NCBI GenBank assembly: GCA_002633025.1
Contig: NMRB01002069.1
Coordinates: 58,298 to 122,297 of the forward strand
From: Notospermus geniculatus
Taxonomy: Eukaryota > Nemertea > Pilidiophora > Heteronemertea > Lineidae
Direction of reading: 5' to 3'
DNA length: 64,000 bases
This document shows, piece after piece, positions 42,218-53,878 of this stretch; positions within the stretch are counted from its first letter, which is position 1, and every line of letters begins with the position of its first letter. The notes under the pieces were generated by a model. It had not been told where the DNA came from and made no database searches. It saw only the letters and a list, made by a program, of their open reading frames with translations. The translations under genes were made by a program, and so were the position numbers.

Positions 42218-43760
42218 GGCCTGTCTACACCATCAACATTTTCAAAACATTTCTGCGACAAAACCTTTTGAAAACTGTTTCCGAAATGTTGCGCCTTGTT
42301 TCGGGGTTGGTCTGCACTCTGCAACATTATCAAAACATGTTTTCAAATTGTTTTGCAAAAGTTGTAGACCCAGTCCACACTCATTCTGCATAATGCACCG
42401 TGTAGAAATCGGCTAACCTCTTCCTAGACTCTGCAGCAAGCAGCCAGATTCCGTGTTCAACGCTTTTGGATTTTCTGGTGCGCCCAATCAGAAGCATCGT
42501 TTCTTCGTCGTTCACGGAAGAAAAACTGTCAATGATGTCATTTTATCAAAGGGCATGTTCTTTTTCGGAACATTTTTCCCAACTAATTTTTCATTTAGTT
42601 GCAGGTGTTTGATTTTCATGATAACTTCAGGTATAATATTTTATAATGTGAACTACATAATCATGAAAGAAAAATGTGAAATTAGTTTCATTAATTAGGA
42701 AAACAAAGAGCATTTGCAAAATGTCTGAAATCAGCATGAAAGCAGTGAAATTATTCCCTAATGTTTGTTGTACTGGGAGAGTAATGGTATTATTTATCAT
42801 TCATCATAAAATCATTACTGAACATATTGGTTTTGCTGAAATATTTGCATAAAATCTGTGATTTTCTTCATTTCTGCACGCCTATTTATGTGGGGGGAGA
42901 ACAGAACAGCACATCTAGGCCTGTCTGATTTGAATGGAATGCTGTAGTAAAGATTATGATCAATATCAGTTACAACATGTATAATCAACCATGACATGTG
43001 GGTAGGCTTATGTGATCAGTGGGACCTCAAATTCAAGTTTCCCTTTTATGACCTTATGCAACACCAACAAACCACTTCACTGATATTGACAATAATCTTT
43101 ACCACAGCATTCCATTCAAATCTGTCAGGCCTAGATGTGCTGTTCTGTTCTCCCCCCACATAAATAGGGGTCCAGAAATGAAGAAAGTCACACATTTTTT
43201 GCAAATATTTCAGCAAAACCAATATGTTTAGTAATGATTTTTCGATGAATGATAAATAATACCATTACTCTCCCAGTACAACAAACATTAGGGAATAATT
43301 TCACTGCTTTCATGCTGATTTCGGACATTTTGCAAATGCTCTTTGTTTTCCTAATTAATGAAACTAATGTCACATTTTTCTTTCATGATTATGTAATTCA
43401 CATTATAAAATATTATACCTGAAAATATCATGAAAATCAAACACCTGCAACTAAATGAAAAATTAGTTGGGAAAAATGTTCCGAAAAAGAACATGCCCTT
43501 TTGATTGGTCAATGTCTTTACCGGGAAAACGTCATGCACGTGGGTCGGTGCAAGCTTTGCCGTGATTTGTTGCTATTTTTGGGACCGGGGAAATCCGTTG
43601 AACGCGAAATGTGGTGTTTGCTTGCGTGAAGGTCAAGGGAGGAGAAGCCGAGGCTTTACCTGAACTCAGTGAAGATGGTCCACACTGTGCAACATACCGA
43701 AAACAACGGTGTTTTGGACATGTTGCAGCTGGATGTTTTTGAAACGTTTTGGAAAGGAAA
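42218..43760. mobile_element. GGCCTGTCT element split by a foldback insertion
   Basis: 42218-42390 matches the first part of the element at 27378, including CATCAACATTTTCAAAACAT. Matching words for the remaining part (GTGCAACAT, ACAACGGTGTTTTGGA, AGCTGGATGTTTTTGAAA) reappear near 43680-43745. The 1.3 kb between, including the foldback at 42546-43502, looks like a later insertion. Exact insertion ends are not resolved. Confidence 0.6.
42546..43502. mobile_element. Large foldback, ~430-bp arms
   Basis: 42546-42975 and 43075-43502 are inverted copies with few differences, separated by only about 100 bp. Shared words include GGGCATGTTCTTTTTCGGAA, ATTCCCTAATGTTTGTTG and CCAATATG. A transcript across it would give a dsRNA of more than 400 bp. 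Several differences show the arms are not fresh copies. No open frame of a transposase. Confidence 0.88.
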
Positions 43761-44156
43761 AGCAATGGTGCATGCATTGCCCACTGAGAGCAAATTCGCA
43801 CAAGAAATTTTTCACGCGCAGCAGCACCTTTAATGGATTTGGAGCTAGCTAGTGCAGGAGAAATTGACGCCACTGCATAAAAGGATCGTCGAGACAAAAA
43901 ATATGCTGCCACCAGTAGAGGTGTGGACGTATTTTGTAAAATATCCATATCGCAGATAAAAAAAGTACATGTAACTCACGGTGCTGGGATTTTGTAATTG
44001 GAACTGCAGGGATCGGGGGCAGATCAGTGGGATCAAATGTTTACACTAAGCACTGTTTTCACGTCTGTGTTGGATTATTGCAGCATTACGGCGGAAATGG
44101 AAAAGGGCAAGATAATGTTGACGCCAAACTGATGACTTGATTGCAAATGCTCAGAA

Positions 44157-45004
44157 CAGAGGGTATGCACGTGATGTCACCTGCGGTATGGAGCGGTAAT
44201 TCCCTTCTGTATGATAACGTTATGTAGTTTTCCGCGATCTTATTCCAAGATTCAACAAATTGCATCGACTCTCATGCGTCAGCTAAACTGCCGGAAATTT
44301 GTGCCGGCGGTTGCATTTTTCTCAGCTGAGTATTATAAAATCAAGATAATGTCAACGTCTTGCAAAAGATAAACATGTTTAGAACAATTTGAGCCTGTTG
44401 GTAATCTGAAGTTCGATCTGACGACTTCAAATAATGCAACATTTGAAGTGTGACAAATTCACAGTAGAGGCCTCCTGCGCATGTCCAGATTGACTACTTC
44501 CGGTCGTCAATAATATTCCATTGGCTCTGCTGTGGAGGTAGGCGTCGACTTCGCCGATGTAGCTACGTCACCGTACTATTTTTAGAAGGGATTTCCCCAT
44601 GTTGTGGTCGTTCTCCGAAACGTGGCGCCTGTACAGCAAGTTCCCTTCCTAACAGTCGTGAACTCTGGTGCTAGACTAGTAGGCCTACCTGGTCCTACCG
44701 ATGGTGTCGCTTTTGAATGGTAGGACCAGTCGTGGCCGCCATTTGTGGAGGAATTCTGACAGTGACGTCACTTGAAAATTTTATGTAAATTATGTAAATT
44801 TACGGCTGACGTACCAGAATGCAGATAGAAGGTGACCGACCTTTGACCCAGGAAATTCACCAATCACGCCGGGGGTTTTCCATGTTAAAAATNGCAACCT
44901 CTCTGTAAGCACCTTTAGGCCTACTGTATGTTCACCTCAAATGGTCAGTTAATTACATGTAGTTCGAAGCAGGAGTTTCGTTTTCGACATTGGGAATGAA
45001 AGGG
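44157..45004. other. Linker between the duplicated blocks, with one N
   Basis: N at 44893. No gene or element recognised. The sequence GGTCCTACCGATGGT/AATGGTAGGACC near 44692-44725 forms a short hairpin. Confidence 0.5.
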
Positions 45005-45326
45005 TTAAAGATGCACAGAAATCAAGCACTTTGGTATGGTAACATCAGGATCATTGTAGCGTTCGTTTTTACGGATGATCTTTGCGTGAGGAATACGTAG
45101 AATGATGGAGAGTATACATCTGTCAGAGTGCACCGTGATACAGAAAAAAGTGACGTTTAATCGATGGAAACAATGACGCGCGGTGTACCGTTTCCTCCGT
45201 GTGATAGGCACCTTGTATAAATCATGCTTAGAGGGAACAGTTGCTAGGTTGATAATTACGCTTTGATATGGGCATTTGGATGCGTTGGAAAAAGTGAACG
45301 TGGAATTCATGTCTCATACCTGTACA

Positions 45327-46339
45327 TGCACAGACGTTTGTCTAGACGCACACCATTTCACTGCGACACACAGTTTTCTCAAGATCCTGAATTTGGACCC
45401 TTTTTTGGGATCTCGAAAAATGTCACCCAAAGGGTGTCATCATGGGTATCATTTTGAATCTCCATGAGAGCAATGTTGAAAAAAAATATTTTCATCCACC
45501 TGCAGTCTCCGTGGAACTAGTGGGAATGGGTAAAAAGTGAGATTTGTGGCCCTTTTTGACCCTCCTCAAGGGTTACAGTCACATTTTGGGGAATGAAACC
45601 CATGCCATGTTGTTGTACTCACTGAGACCTTTAATTTGTTACCCATGTTGCTGTGATTCGAAGATATCACAATTTTAACTCCTACTGTTAATCCCTTTGG
45701 CCCCCTAAAAGGGCGGCCATCTTGAAAATGTGCAGGTTTTGTCGTGTGGTAACAAGTTGAATGTGTTCAGCATGTCCATCTTCATATAAAACAGGAGGAA
45801 ATGTTAAGTTACCAGAACTACGCTGCAAAAATGAAGAAATAGCCATACAATGTATTTTCCAGTCACGTCTCACGGCCTAATACAAACCACTATGAATTTT
45901 AATTTAAAACTTTGCAATAGTCGACTGGGCTAAAATAATAATAACTCGAACAGGCATTTCTAGCAATACATCATTCCTTCCACACCGGTCTGCCGAAACA
46001 ATCTCTGCCATTGTTCCTCTGAATGTCTGACACAGCATCTTCTCCTCTATCAATACGCGATCTCGTCGATCATTTGACAGAGACGCTTGTAACGGGTCAT
46101 CTCTGGAAGTATTGCATCTCTAGAATTTTGGACTGCAACTCTGGAGTTGCAATTGTGGAAGTCGGTTTTAATTGAAACACGAGGCGGCGCTGATGATCAT
46201 GACATGTACAGTTCCTTTGGAAATGTCATGCCAGCACGGGTAACTTTTCACACGCACGCAGTTTAACCAACACAATTTGTTTCTTCTATTTGTCCTACCC
46301 CTCTCTTTTGGGGGAAGGGCACTCCAGTAATGAGCAGCA
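45327..46339. other. Block-2 spacer, no recognisable gene
   Basis: Contains a GGCGGCCATCTTGAAAATG word near 45713, related to the repeat at 30590. A TTGCAACTCTGG pair near 46130 is inverted relative to CCAGAGTTGCAA words at 46858-46905, possibly the ends of a larger element that I could not delimit. Confidence 0.5.
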
Positions 46340-46445
46340 AGGGCCGTATGCATAAAACATCTTAAGTGTAAAATTTCCCTTATCATTTGTTTGGAACATA
46401 GTTTAAGGGACATTTTATACTTAAGATGTTTTGTGCATGCGGCCC
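46340..46445. mobile_element. Short palindrome ending GGGCCGTATGCATAAAAC
   Basis: 106 bp, left AGGGCCGTATGCATAAAAC and right GTTTTGTGCATGCGGCCCC, with ATCTTAAGTGTAAAAT and ATTTTATACTTAAGAT inside. Member of the GGGCC-TATTCATAAA terminal group. Confidence 0.85.
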
Positions 46446-46965
46446 CTGGTAATCAACCGTTCAGGCGTTTTGTTTATGTCTGTAACGGAATGTATGACGC
46501 ATTCTTGCGGACAGCGTGACATGTAGATGTAATGATGTATCGTGAATAGTATCAATGCTCCCTTGAGCAACCTGTTTTCCTGGAGTTTGTCGTGGTATGA
46601 AACTCCCGCTCCTCAGGTGATATCCGCGAGACGGTTTCTGCAGACGTCAGCTGTATCATTGTGTATTCAGGTTGCTACACGTTGGAAAACGTAAACGTAA
46701 TCGTATGTAATATACATCAGCTTGCAGAACCTCAGTAATTGTCTGCATGCTTACCTAATACTTGATAGCTGTACAGTACATGTAAATTCCGGAGTCGACA
46801 TGACGCTACACATGTGACATCTTTTAGACACTTGTATAACTAGTCACTTCCATAGTTGCAATTCCAGAGTTGCAACAGCACTTCCAGAGTTGCAACAATT
46901 CCAGAGTTGCACCGTAACAGACGCTCAACCGTTGTTGCGAATCTGGGGAATCACACCAAGCGTCG
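46446..46965. other. Spacer with TTGCAA tandem words and an element fragment
   Basis: 46690-46735 (GGAAAACGTAAACGTAATCG to GCAGAACCTCAGTAA) resembles the right end of the G2 element at 14782-15194. 46851-46910 has about four spaced copies of CCAGAGTTGCA or a variant. No gene. Confidence 0.55.
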
Positions 46966-47389
46966 CATTCGGAACGACCTGAGGCGAACTGCTTATCCGT
47001 CACTGGGCAGCGCATTTCACCTCGGACACAAGTCCAAGGCAGCCATATTGTTTATCAACAAACCCACGTGACCGACCGTGGAACTATTTTGGCCGAATTT
47101 TGGCCTGTTAAGATGTTCAACCTTATTTGCTGGATTATTTGAACCATATTATATAATATTATATAACTTACCGGTATCTCACCCAATCTGCCAATTATTG
47201 ATCAATAACGCAACGTTTTTGTGTGCCCTATTTTGTTCATGCGCAGGTGTGATGAGGCGAACCGCACAATTACCTGCAGAAACGAACGGCAATCGTTGCG
47301 CGTTCAAGATGGCTGCCTTGGACTTGTGTCCGAGGGGAAATGCGACCGTACGGAAATTGCCGAGCAGTTGCCTTCGGAAGTTCCGAATG
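46966..47389. mobile_element. MITE with perfect 9-bp target duplication (family M3)
   Basis: 424 bp, a close copy of 22781-23202 with the same ends, flanked by CAAGCGTCG at 46957-46965 and 47390-47398. Two copies with different flanks and perfect 9-bp duplications establish both boundaries and the stagger length. Confidence 0.94.
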
Positions 47390-47871
47390 CAAGCGTCGGG
47401 GATAATATGCCACACATTCTATGATGAGCAGACCAAGATTCAGTCTGAATTCTGATTGGCTAGCCAGGAACAAAGCCAGCCACGAAAGCTATACGCATAT
47501 TCCTTTAAATCTTAAATCACAGTCTGACTGCTGGTTGGTCACGGGAAGTGATCATGTGATCTCATCATGGCGGCGACCTGTGTTTTCCTCAGGCATGTTA
47601 GTGGGTTTTCCTGCATTCGTCTTCCATATGAATACACAACTGCTTGTATTTTATAGTTACTTACCAGCCAACTCCAATGAATTGACACTGTCTCTGATCA
47701 TTTCCCTTGCAAGATGACGTTTTATGTCATGTGACTTGTGGCAGCACTACCCACAATGCATTGTGTCTCGGAAATGACGAAGTGAGCCAGATGTTATGTG
47801 CAACTGCACTGGTAGACCACAGAGTAGTCTCTACATCTGACGATTTAAGAGTACTACTGTCGCCTTCTAAA

Positions 47872-47932
47872 TTCGGACGTTGATTGGTTGATTCCGATTG
47901 GTCCAATCAGAATCAACCAATCAACGTCCGAA
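47872..47932. repeat. 61-bp palindrome rich in CCAAT, second copy
   Basis: D2 partner of 40574-40634, with a single mismatch at a different place. The insertion at 47940 lies directly beyond it, and its 10-bp flanking repeat overlaps the last bases of the palindrome. Confidence 0.8.
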
Positions 47933-47939
47933 TGCGCCA

Positions 47940-48543
47940 CATTGTCACGACAGGCAGCGCTCCTACCTCGCACTGACCTGTCACCGCGCGCTGAAGGCAT
48001 CATGGGAAACTTTAGGACTACTTGTTGCATTTTCAAGATGGCGGGCGATTCCTCGCTTCGAGTTAATAAATTGCAGAATCTTCTAAAATAGGCCTACATG
48101 TACCAAGGATGTCTCCCTGTGTAGGTATCACATTATCCGTGATGATTATGACATACATAGGCCTAGATATGCTGTACATGTCATGTTACACACAACAGCA
48201 CTCAGTCAACAACAGTACTACACACTGACTGTGAATAGTGGTTGCCGGGGGTCATCCAATATCATCCTTTTCTTCTCGATAATGTCATGTCTATGGCAAT
48301 TTCTCATCAGAAATGAAAAATCGGTCAATTATTTGCAAAGTCTGCACGAAATAAGCCTCATATCGCTATTTTCCTAGGATCTACTTTCGTGGCGGAGTAG
48401 ATCACGTGATCACCCAGTTCAAGTTGTGATGCGGCTCGCGTATTTAGAAACTAACAAATTTTTGTGTGATGCGCCGCGCGCGGACACAGGTCTGTGCAAA
48501 GCAGTCTCAACAGCAGTCTTGCGCAGCCTGTGTGGACACAATG
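47940..48543. mobile_element. 604-bp insertion flanked by a 9-10-bp repeat (family M5)
   Basis: Absent from D1, where CGAATGCGCCAGTTAC is continuous near 40631. In D2 the word GAATGCGCCA flanks the insertion at 47930-47939 and 48544-48553. Ends CATTGTCACGACAGGCAGCGC and, read on the minus strand, CATTGTGTCCACACAGGCTG form an imperfect ~23-bp inverted repeat. No protein recognised. A solo terminus lies at 16996. Confidence 0.88.
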
Positions 48544-49387
48544 GAATGCGCCAGTTACATGTATCGTGGCAGGGAATCACTATTCAGCCAAAATGGCGGA
48601 CCCCGACACCAGTTCCCAACGTGCTGCACGGTAGAACTGGATGCCGGTTTACTGCAGTGGAGGACAAAACGACTGGCTGCGCGAGACTTAGCTCGAAAAA
48701 TAAGTTCTATTTTCAAATAACTCGAGCACTACTCCTGTAAATAAAGTCTCCTAAACCTGGAGCACCTCACGGACAGCATTAGGGCAGATTTCCTGGTGGT
48801 AATTGGACCTGTGCCCTGTACGCCTCGCTTGCAACGCAGCATAAAATCAAAGGCAATGCTTCTGCTTGGGTACTGTTTACGATACAACCAAAACAGCAAA
48901 TCCATCCGAATATTTTTTCCACAACTGCTGATGCTATGAAGTGCACTATCCGCCACCAATATGAACGTGTAATTTATGCTTTATGTCCACAGAAGTAGAC
49001 TAGTGCTTTACCTGTTCTTTGATAGCGGAGCTATTAGGCAATGTCGATAAACAAAACGTCCCCAGGAGATCGTGTCAGCTCGGATTACTAACCTTGGTCT
49101 ATCGCTGTGATAGCGTCTGGCAGGAGCGTCGTGACATTTACTCAAAGGCGGCTGTGCACGCTTATTCTCGATGCTTGTCTTTAGGTGGTGAACCTTCAGC
49201 GGATGTAAAGGCGTACGGTCTCATCCCATGGGAGGTTTATGGCGCGAGTCGGCTGCATGGGCAACTGAACCATGAACAAGAGCAACGCAGAACGTGGCAT
49301 ATGCCCCCGAAATATGTTGAGTTGGTCTTCCCTCAACAATGTATTTGGAATTTAATCAAACTGATCAAAAGAACAATGTTCACTGAA

Positions 49388-49740
49388 ATCGTCGGAACCT
49401 GATTTCAAGATAGTGACTCTGGTGGCCATATTGTAAATAGAAACGCGGCCATTTTTGAAAGGAACCTTCCTCTAGTCACCCCTAACATACATACAAAAAA
49501 TCAATTTGATTGGACAAGCCATTCTCCCTGAAATGAACGGAATCTGATTTCAAGATGGCGGCACTGGTGGCATATTGTAAATCGAAACGGCGGCCATTTT
49601 CAAAAGGAACCTTCCTCTAGTCACCCCAAACATACATACAAAAGATCAATTTGATTGGACCAACAGCTTTCTTTTAAATGACCGGAAATAGAAAAGTTAA
49701 CGGACGGACGTACGACGACGGCTGGACGTACGGGTGACGA
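49388..49740 (+). repeat. Two ~155-bp tandem units
   Basis: Units starting near 49393 and 49545 share CTGATTTCAAGATRGYG, GAAAGGAACCTTCC or a close variant, CTCTAGTCACCCC and ATCAATTTGATTGGAC. The GGCCATTTT words recall the repeat at 30590. A GGACGGACGTACGACGACGG simple stretch follows. No coding role. Confidence 0.75.
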
Positions 49741-49747
49741 TATAATA

Positions 49748-49875
49748 GGGAGTTTTCGCAAAGCCCCCGAAACGCCAACGCGAACGTCTCTCCTTTTGTT
49801 CGGAGCTCTCCTCGTGGCATCTAACAATGGGTTTGGCGTTCGCGTTGGCGTTTCGGGGGCTTTGCGAAAACTCCC
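49748..49875. mobile_element. Short palindromic MITE, family G5
   Basis: 128 bp, GGGAGTTTTCGCAAAGCCCC to its complement, TA at 49746-49747 and 49876-49877. Its complete ends show that G5 also begins GGGAG. Confidence 0.92.
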
Positions 49876-49895
49876 TAATGCCCCCGCTTCTGTTG

Positions 49896-49945
49896 AAGAT
49901 GGGGATTTGGCCTAGTGGTTAAGGCGTGCTGGCCCTGAGTGCTTA
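49896..49945 (+). mobile_element. Partial tRNA-SINE head
   Basis: GGGGATTTGGCCTAGTGGTT, including an A box at 49908-49918, matches the start of the SINE on the minus strand of 12868-13137. The B box is missing because the sequence passes into the F2 segment. Confidence 0.65.
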
Positions 49946-50322
49946 CTCTCACGTGGAGCAGCACCTTATTGGATTTGGAGTTTGGTAGAGCAAGAGAATT
50001 TGACGCCACTGCATAAAAGAATCGTTGAGACAAAAATATGCTGCCACCAGTAGAGGTGTGGACGTATTTTGTAAAATATCCATATCGCAGATAAAAAAGT
50101 ACATGTAACTCACGGTGCTGGGATTTTGTAATTGGAACTGCAGGGATCGGGGGCAGATCAGTGGGATCAAATGTGTACACTAAGCACTGTTTTCACGTCT
50201 GTGTTGGATTATTGCAGCATTACTCGCATTTTGCCTGATATCTCAAGCTGGGGGCGGAAACAACGGGAAAACGGCACGATAATGTTGACGCCAAACTGAT
50301 GACTTGATTGCAAATGCTCAGA

Positions 50323-51048
50323 AGGGCTAGGTCCAGGAAAAACTGTACAGTGGGACCATGGGATAAGCTGGTAGTGCGTAATAAAAACACCCTGTAACAT
50401 GTAAATGTGGGCTATCAAGATTATAATTTGGGGTAGGTTATTCAGAATTGACTCCTTTTGCTCGGAATAGTAGTCTAAAACATATTAGGCCCGTCTTGTT
50501 TTAGCCTGATATTTACCGTTCCCGGCAGGGGTGTAAGGATACTGGTTTCAGGGCAGTCAAATGGCGGCGATTTGTATGATATTTACATTGACTGAGGAAA
50601 TTGCAAATAAAAAGAATATTTCAAATCATTGGAATTTAATGAAAGTCAATTACGATATTCACAATAAATGCCAGTCGAGTCTGTGAAAATTTGAATCAGT
50701 TTCTATACACAGTTTTTGAATTATTGGGCAAATGTATGTACTTTCTACTTTCGATGTACAGAAAATTTAATTGTGGACCTAGCCCAGAATACACGGAAAG
50801 TCAGTCATCTCAGAACGAGGCCACAGGTGGAGAAACAGTGTCCTGTGATGCTAATAGATGCTGCTGCAGTACTTTGGCTGTACAATAGCCGAGTGTGCTA
50901 TTAATAGTAGGCCCTACCAGTGACCAGTAGCCTCCTCTGGATAAACATGGCTGACTTTCCGAAAAGTGTATTAGATTGGGTGCCGTTTTTGCCGTCCACA
51001 CACCCGCGGCACTCCGACTTTTTTTAAAGGACTGGGCCAACATCAGTG
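50323..51048. other. Apparently unique, no recognisable feature
   Basis: 50757-50786 repeats in reverse the 30 bp just after the A1 breakpoint (8547). Nothing else recognised. Confidence 0.45.
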
Positions 51049-51142
51049 AGGTTATTTTTCATACTACACATTAACAGATTTTGTATTGCATTTTCGGTAC
51101 AATAGTAACCTTGTCGTTAACGTTTACGTTTATCGTTTTATC
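51049..51142. mobile_element. Truncated G1 MITE
   Basis: Contains the G1 interior (GCATTTTCGGTAC) and the CGTTTACGTTTATCGTTT arm, and ends TTATCCC in place of the usual GAAACCTCCC. The left arm is lost. Confidence 0.75.
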
Positions 51143-52029
51143 CCTATTTTGTTCACAATTCGGGTGCAAAACTACTGCGCACGTTCTCTGCGCAGATCAT
51201 TGTCGACTCTGTTAAATGTAGATCAAACTGTTAGGATTTGTCAGTGGGGCCTACACGATCGATGCCCGTGCAAAGATTTTTGTTCGTTACGAAAAATTAA
51301 CGTAACTTGAAGCAAGTTTTGATCGATTTTCCCAAAATACTCTGTTCTTTCTCACCAGTGCATTGCTGAACATCTTGATATACATGTAGGTCGCGCCACG
51401 TCATTCATGTCACTGTGTAAAAACAAAATGGCGGTCCTTTTTGGTCTTTGATGTTGTAATGGGAGAGGCGGCGGGGGGGGGGGAGGGGTGTAGGCGGCAA
51501 AGACAGGAACAGTCTCGGTGAGAACATCCTCGCACCCAGGGTCTTCACAACCGGCTCCCCAACTCGCGCTTGGTTCAGACCCTGGCGACATCCATGCCAT
51601 TTCGTTGGGGAAGCAGCGGAGTACTGAACTCCGCCGAATCCAGCCAATCACAGTGAAGCTTCTATCTCGTCTTGGTAATATCCCAAAATAGCAGCTGTGA
51701 AAATTTCTCGATTCGCTGAGTTTCCGATTGTTCCTGAATTAACTACCCGTCAACATGATTCTCACGGATTATCTAGATAACGAGGACGTACCAATGGGAT
51801 CAGAACACGAAGGTATGATCCAGTTGTTTGGGGCAGCTGTTATGTCATTCGACAGCGTGCATAAATTGTGGAGTGAGATACAATGCTATGAGCCTGGTAT
51901 TCGGTAACTCGTAACACCAGATCTATGTGCAGACGTTGTAGCACTATAGGCACGATATTTGTCTATTACATCAAGTGGCATTTCCCCACTCTTTGAGATG
52001 CAGAATAGCACAAAATTGACACACAAAAT
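51143..52029. other. Apparently unique, no recognisable feature
   Basis: A short G-run lies at 51472-51483. No gene or element seen. Confidence 0.4.
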
Positions 52030-52226
52030 GATAATAAACAAGAAGTCAATCTCCAGAATTCACGAATTTTCGAACCCAACCGGGGTCTTTTTCAAGTGGA
52101 ACTTTTTCAAGTGGAACTTTACAATCTGAACTTTACAAGTTTCAGATTGTAAAGTTCCACTTGAAAAAGACCCCGGTTGGGGTCGAAAATTCGTGAATTC
52201 TGGAGATTGACTTCTTGTTTATTATC
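52030..52226. mobile_element. Palindromic element, hammerhead-like family, core damaged
   Basis: Ends ATAATAAACAAGAAGTCAAT and the complement. The CCCCGGTTGGGG hairpin and GAAA remain (near 52190), but the first core word is TTGAAAA in place of CTGAAGA. A GTGGAACTTT unit is duplicated in the left arm. Related to 59884-60032. Confidence 0.8.
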
Positions 52227-53520
52227 CCCACTGCTTTGCATGATTTATTTGTGAATTACAAATTGGCGAGTACACACGCGGGAATGTTCCACCTCTAATC
52301 CACCGAAACGGGGTGGATGTCCTCAGGGCATTGAGGGAGGGTACGACCGTAAATGACCTGAGATTCTCAGGATCCGGTGAGAACAGATTGAATACTCCAG
52401 TATTTAATCGACACTTCAACCACCACTTCCACCGAGTGTCAAGCAGCAACAGACCCTCCGGTACTGTGAGTTCATCGTGCCTTGATTGAACAAGAAACCG
52501 ATTTCATTTCCCGAAGCAGAATCATTCTTTCCCTGTCACGGGTCACGGAAACTCTAGGCGACAGCACGCACTGAGGGATTCCGTAACTTCAGGAATGGTA
52601 TTATGGAGAATTAGGATGCGCCGGAGGAGACTGCCGTATTGTTTGCAGGCGCTGCAACCGTGATTGACTTAATAATTTTGGCGGTTTCCCTTTGGCTCTG
52701 AAGCCCAAGGGAGGCGCCTGCGTAATGCGATAAGGTGCTTAAAATACTTAGCTGGCGATGTCGCCTGTGGAGATTTTGCACTCTAGGGTTTGAAGGGAAA
52801 GGTTTCGTCTGTTGGCACGGCTTCTATGGCGTGTCTTATGGCCATTCACTCTCATTTAGAAAGGTTGTTAATGTAGGAGATTACTGTGAGTCACGATTAG
52901 CCTACTGCTTGATTTAATGAAGAATGGACTCTTACCGGTAGCTGAGGCTCCTCTTCTCCCCTTCTCAGACCATTCTCCCAATTGATCCCCAACCCCTTTT
53001 CCATTGTCGGTAACCAACTCGGCATTTTGGCAATACCTCCTTCTCTTGTCCCCAAATATGACTCCTCTCCCCCTTTCCCCATGTCCCTCCCCCGAGCCTA
53101 CACAGGCCAACTTCTTCATCTCTCTTCCCAGTTTGCTGTTTTTCCATTTTTTTCTCTCCTCTTTCCCTCTGTTCTCTCTGCACACATCTCAAATCGACAT
53201 TTTTACCAGGCATTCCATTTATCCTTGGTTTTACCTTTGATTTTCTTCCACTCAGCCTGTATTTCGGTTTGGGTCCCTTCCATTAAATTTCTTTCAGTTA
53301 CCTTGGCGGCTGGTTTGCCTTGTGGAGAAGAGGACGTGGTAATACTTTATCAGTGCAGTTTTATTGAGGTTCAGTTTTATTGCCGTTTAGCGTTTTTTGA
53401 GTGTCCCCCATCTGTGAGTATTTCCCTCCTGTAGTCGGAAGCCTGGGTGCTCCTCAACCAGAAGCCTGGGTGTGGAGCTTGGTGCATTTGTATTTTTCCA
53501 TCAGGGCCGAAGCCACAGCA
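52227..53520. other. Apparently unique; pyrimidine-rich 52930-53240
   Basis: About 300 bp are rich in C and T on the plus strand, which by itself creates an open frame of 150 codons rich in Pro, Ser, Phe and Leu. No domain, splice or conservation evidence supports a gene. Confidence 0.45.
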
Positions 53521-53524
53521 TTAT

Positions 53525-53650
53525 TGGCCTGGTAAGTACGGAAGAGGCCATCTCAAGCTACTCATGTTCCTCACTGGATGCGGTCTTCTACTTGCCCTTG
53601 CAAAGGCACAAGGTACAAGGTACAAGGTACCACGGGCTTAATGTCCCATG
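53525..53650 (+). repeat. Dispersed repeat R7 with empty insertion site
   Basis: Matches 7265-7297 joined to 7614-7690 without the element 7298-7613. The junction CTACTCATGTTCCTCAC at 53560-53575 is therefore an unoccupied target. A GGTACAA word is tandemly repeated near 53611. Confidence 0.8.
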
Positions 53651-53706
53651 GGACGGACTGAAGACCCCGGGATGATTAATCCCATAAATATGGCCCGGGA
53701 TTCGAA

Positions 53707-53878
53707 CCAGGTGTGACAGGAATAAGCGTCCTAGGAATGCAAGACCGCCAAACAATAGCCCGCTATTGTAAGGCTATATCCGAATGGTCGTCGTCTCTCC
53801 AGCCATATATTCTAATCCCACGCTGAACAATAAGCGGGACTTTGGTTCCTGGAGGACTTGGATTTCTTTCACACCTGG
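53707..53878. mobile_element. Inverted-repeat element ending CCAGGTGTGA
   Basis: 172 bp from CCAGGTGTGACAGGAATAAG to GATTTCTTTCACACCTGG with imperfect arms; inner words CCTAGGAATGCAAG and TTCCTGGAGGACTTGG pair. A small AATAGCCCGCTATT hairpin lies inside. Degraded relative at 30310. Confidence 0.7.

Larger units (their letters stand above)
39312..44156 (+). repeat. Segmental duplication, block 1 (segments E1, D1, F1)
   Basis: Three segments, E1 39312-40067, D1 40283-41345 and F1 43821-44156, each have a close match in the same order and strand at 45005-45326, 47581-49261 and 49957-50322. Collinearity suggests one ~5-kb head-to-tail duplication later filled with different insertions, or two haplotypes in series. 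No gene recognised; an open frame at 41103-41351 is shared but has no recognisable domain. Confidence 0.85.
45005..50322 (+). repeat. Segmental duplication, block 2 (segments E2, D2, F2)
   Basis: Partner of 39312-44156. E2 (45005-45326) lacks the 433-bp TA insertion of E1, D2 (47581-49261) has a 604-bp insertion that D1 lacks, and F2 (49957-50322) has a small extra segment near 50222-50262. Between segments, the elements differ completely from block 1. Confidence 0.85.

Noticed and set aside
52982-53434. Open frame of 150 codons on the plus strand
   Set aside because: It lies in a C/T-rich stretch that lacks stops by composition; other frames there are open too. No domain, signal or splice evidence.
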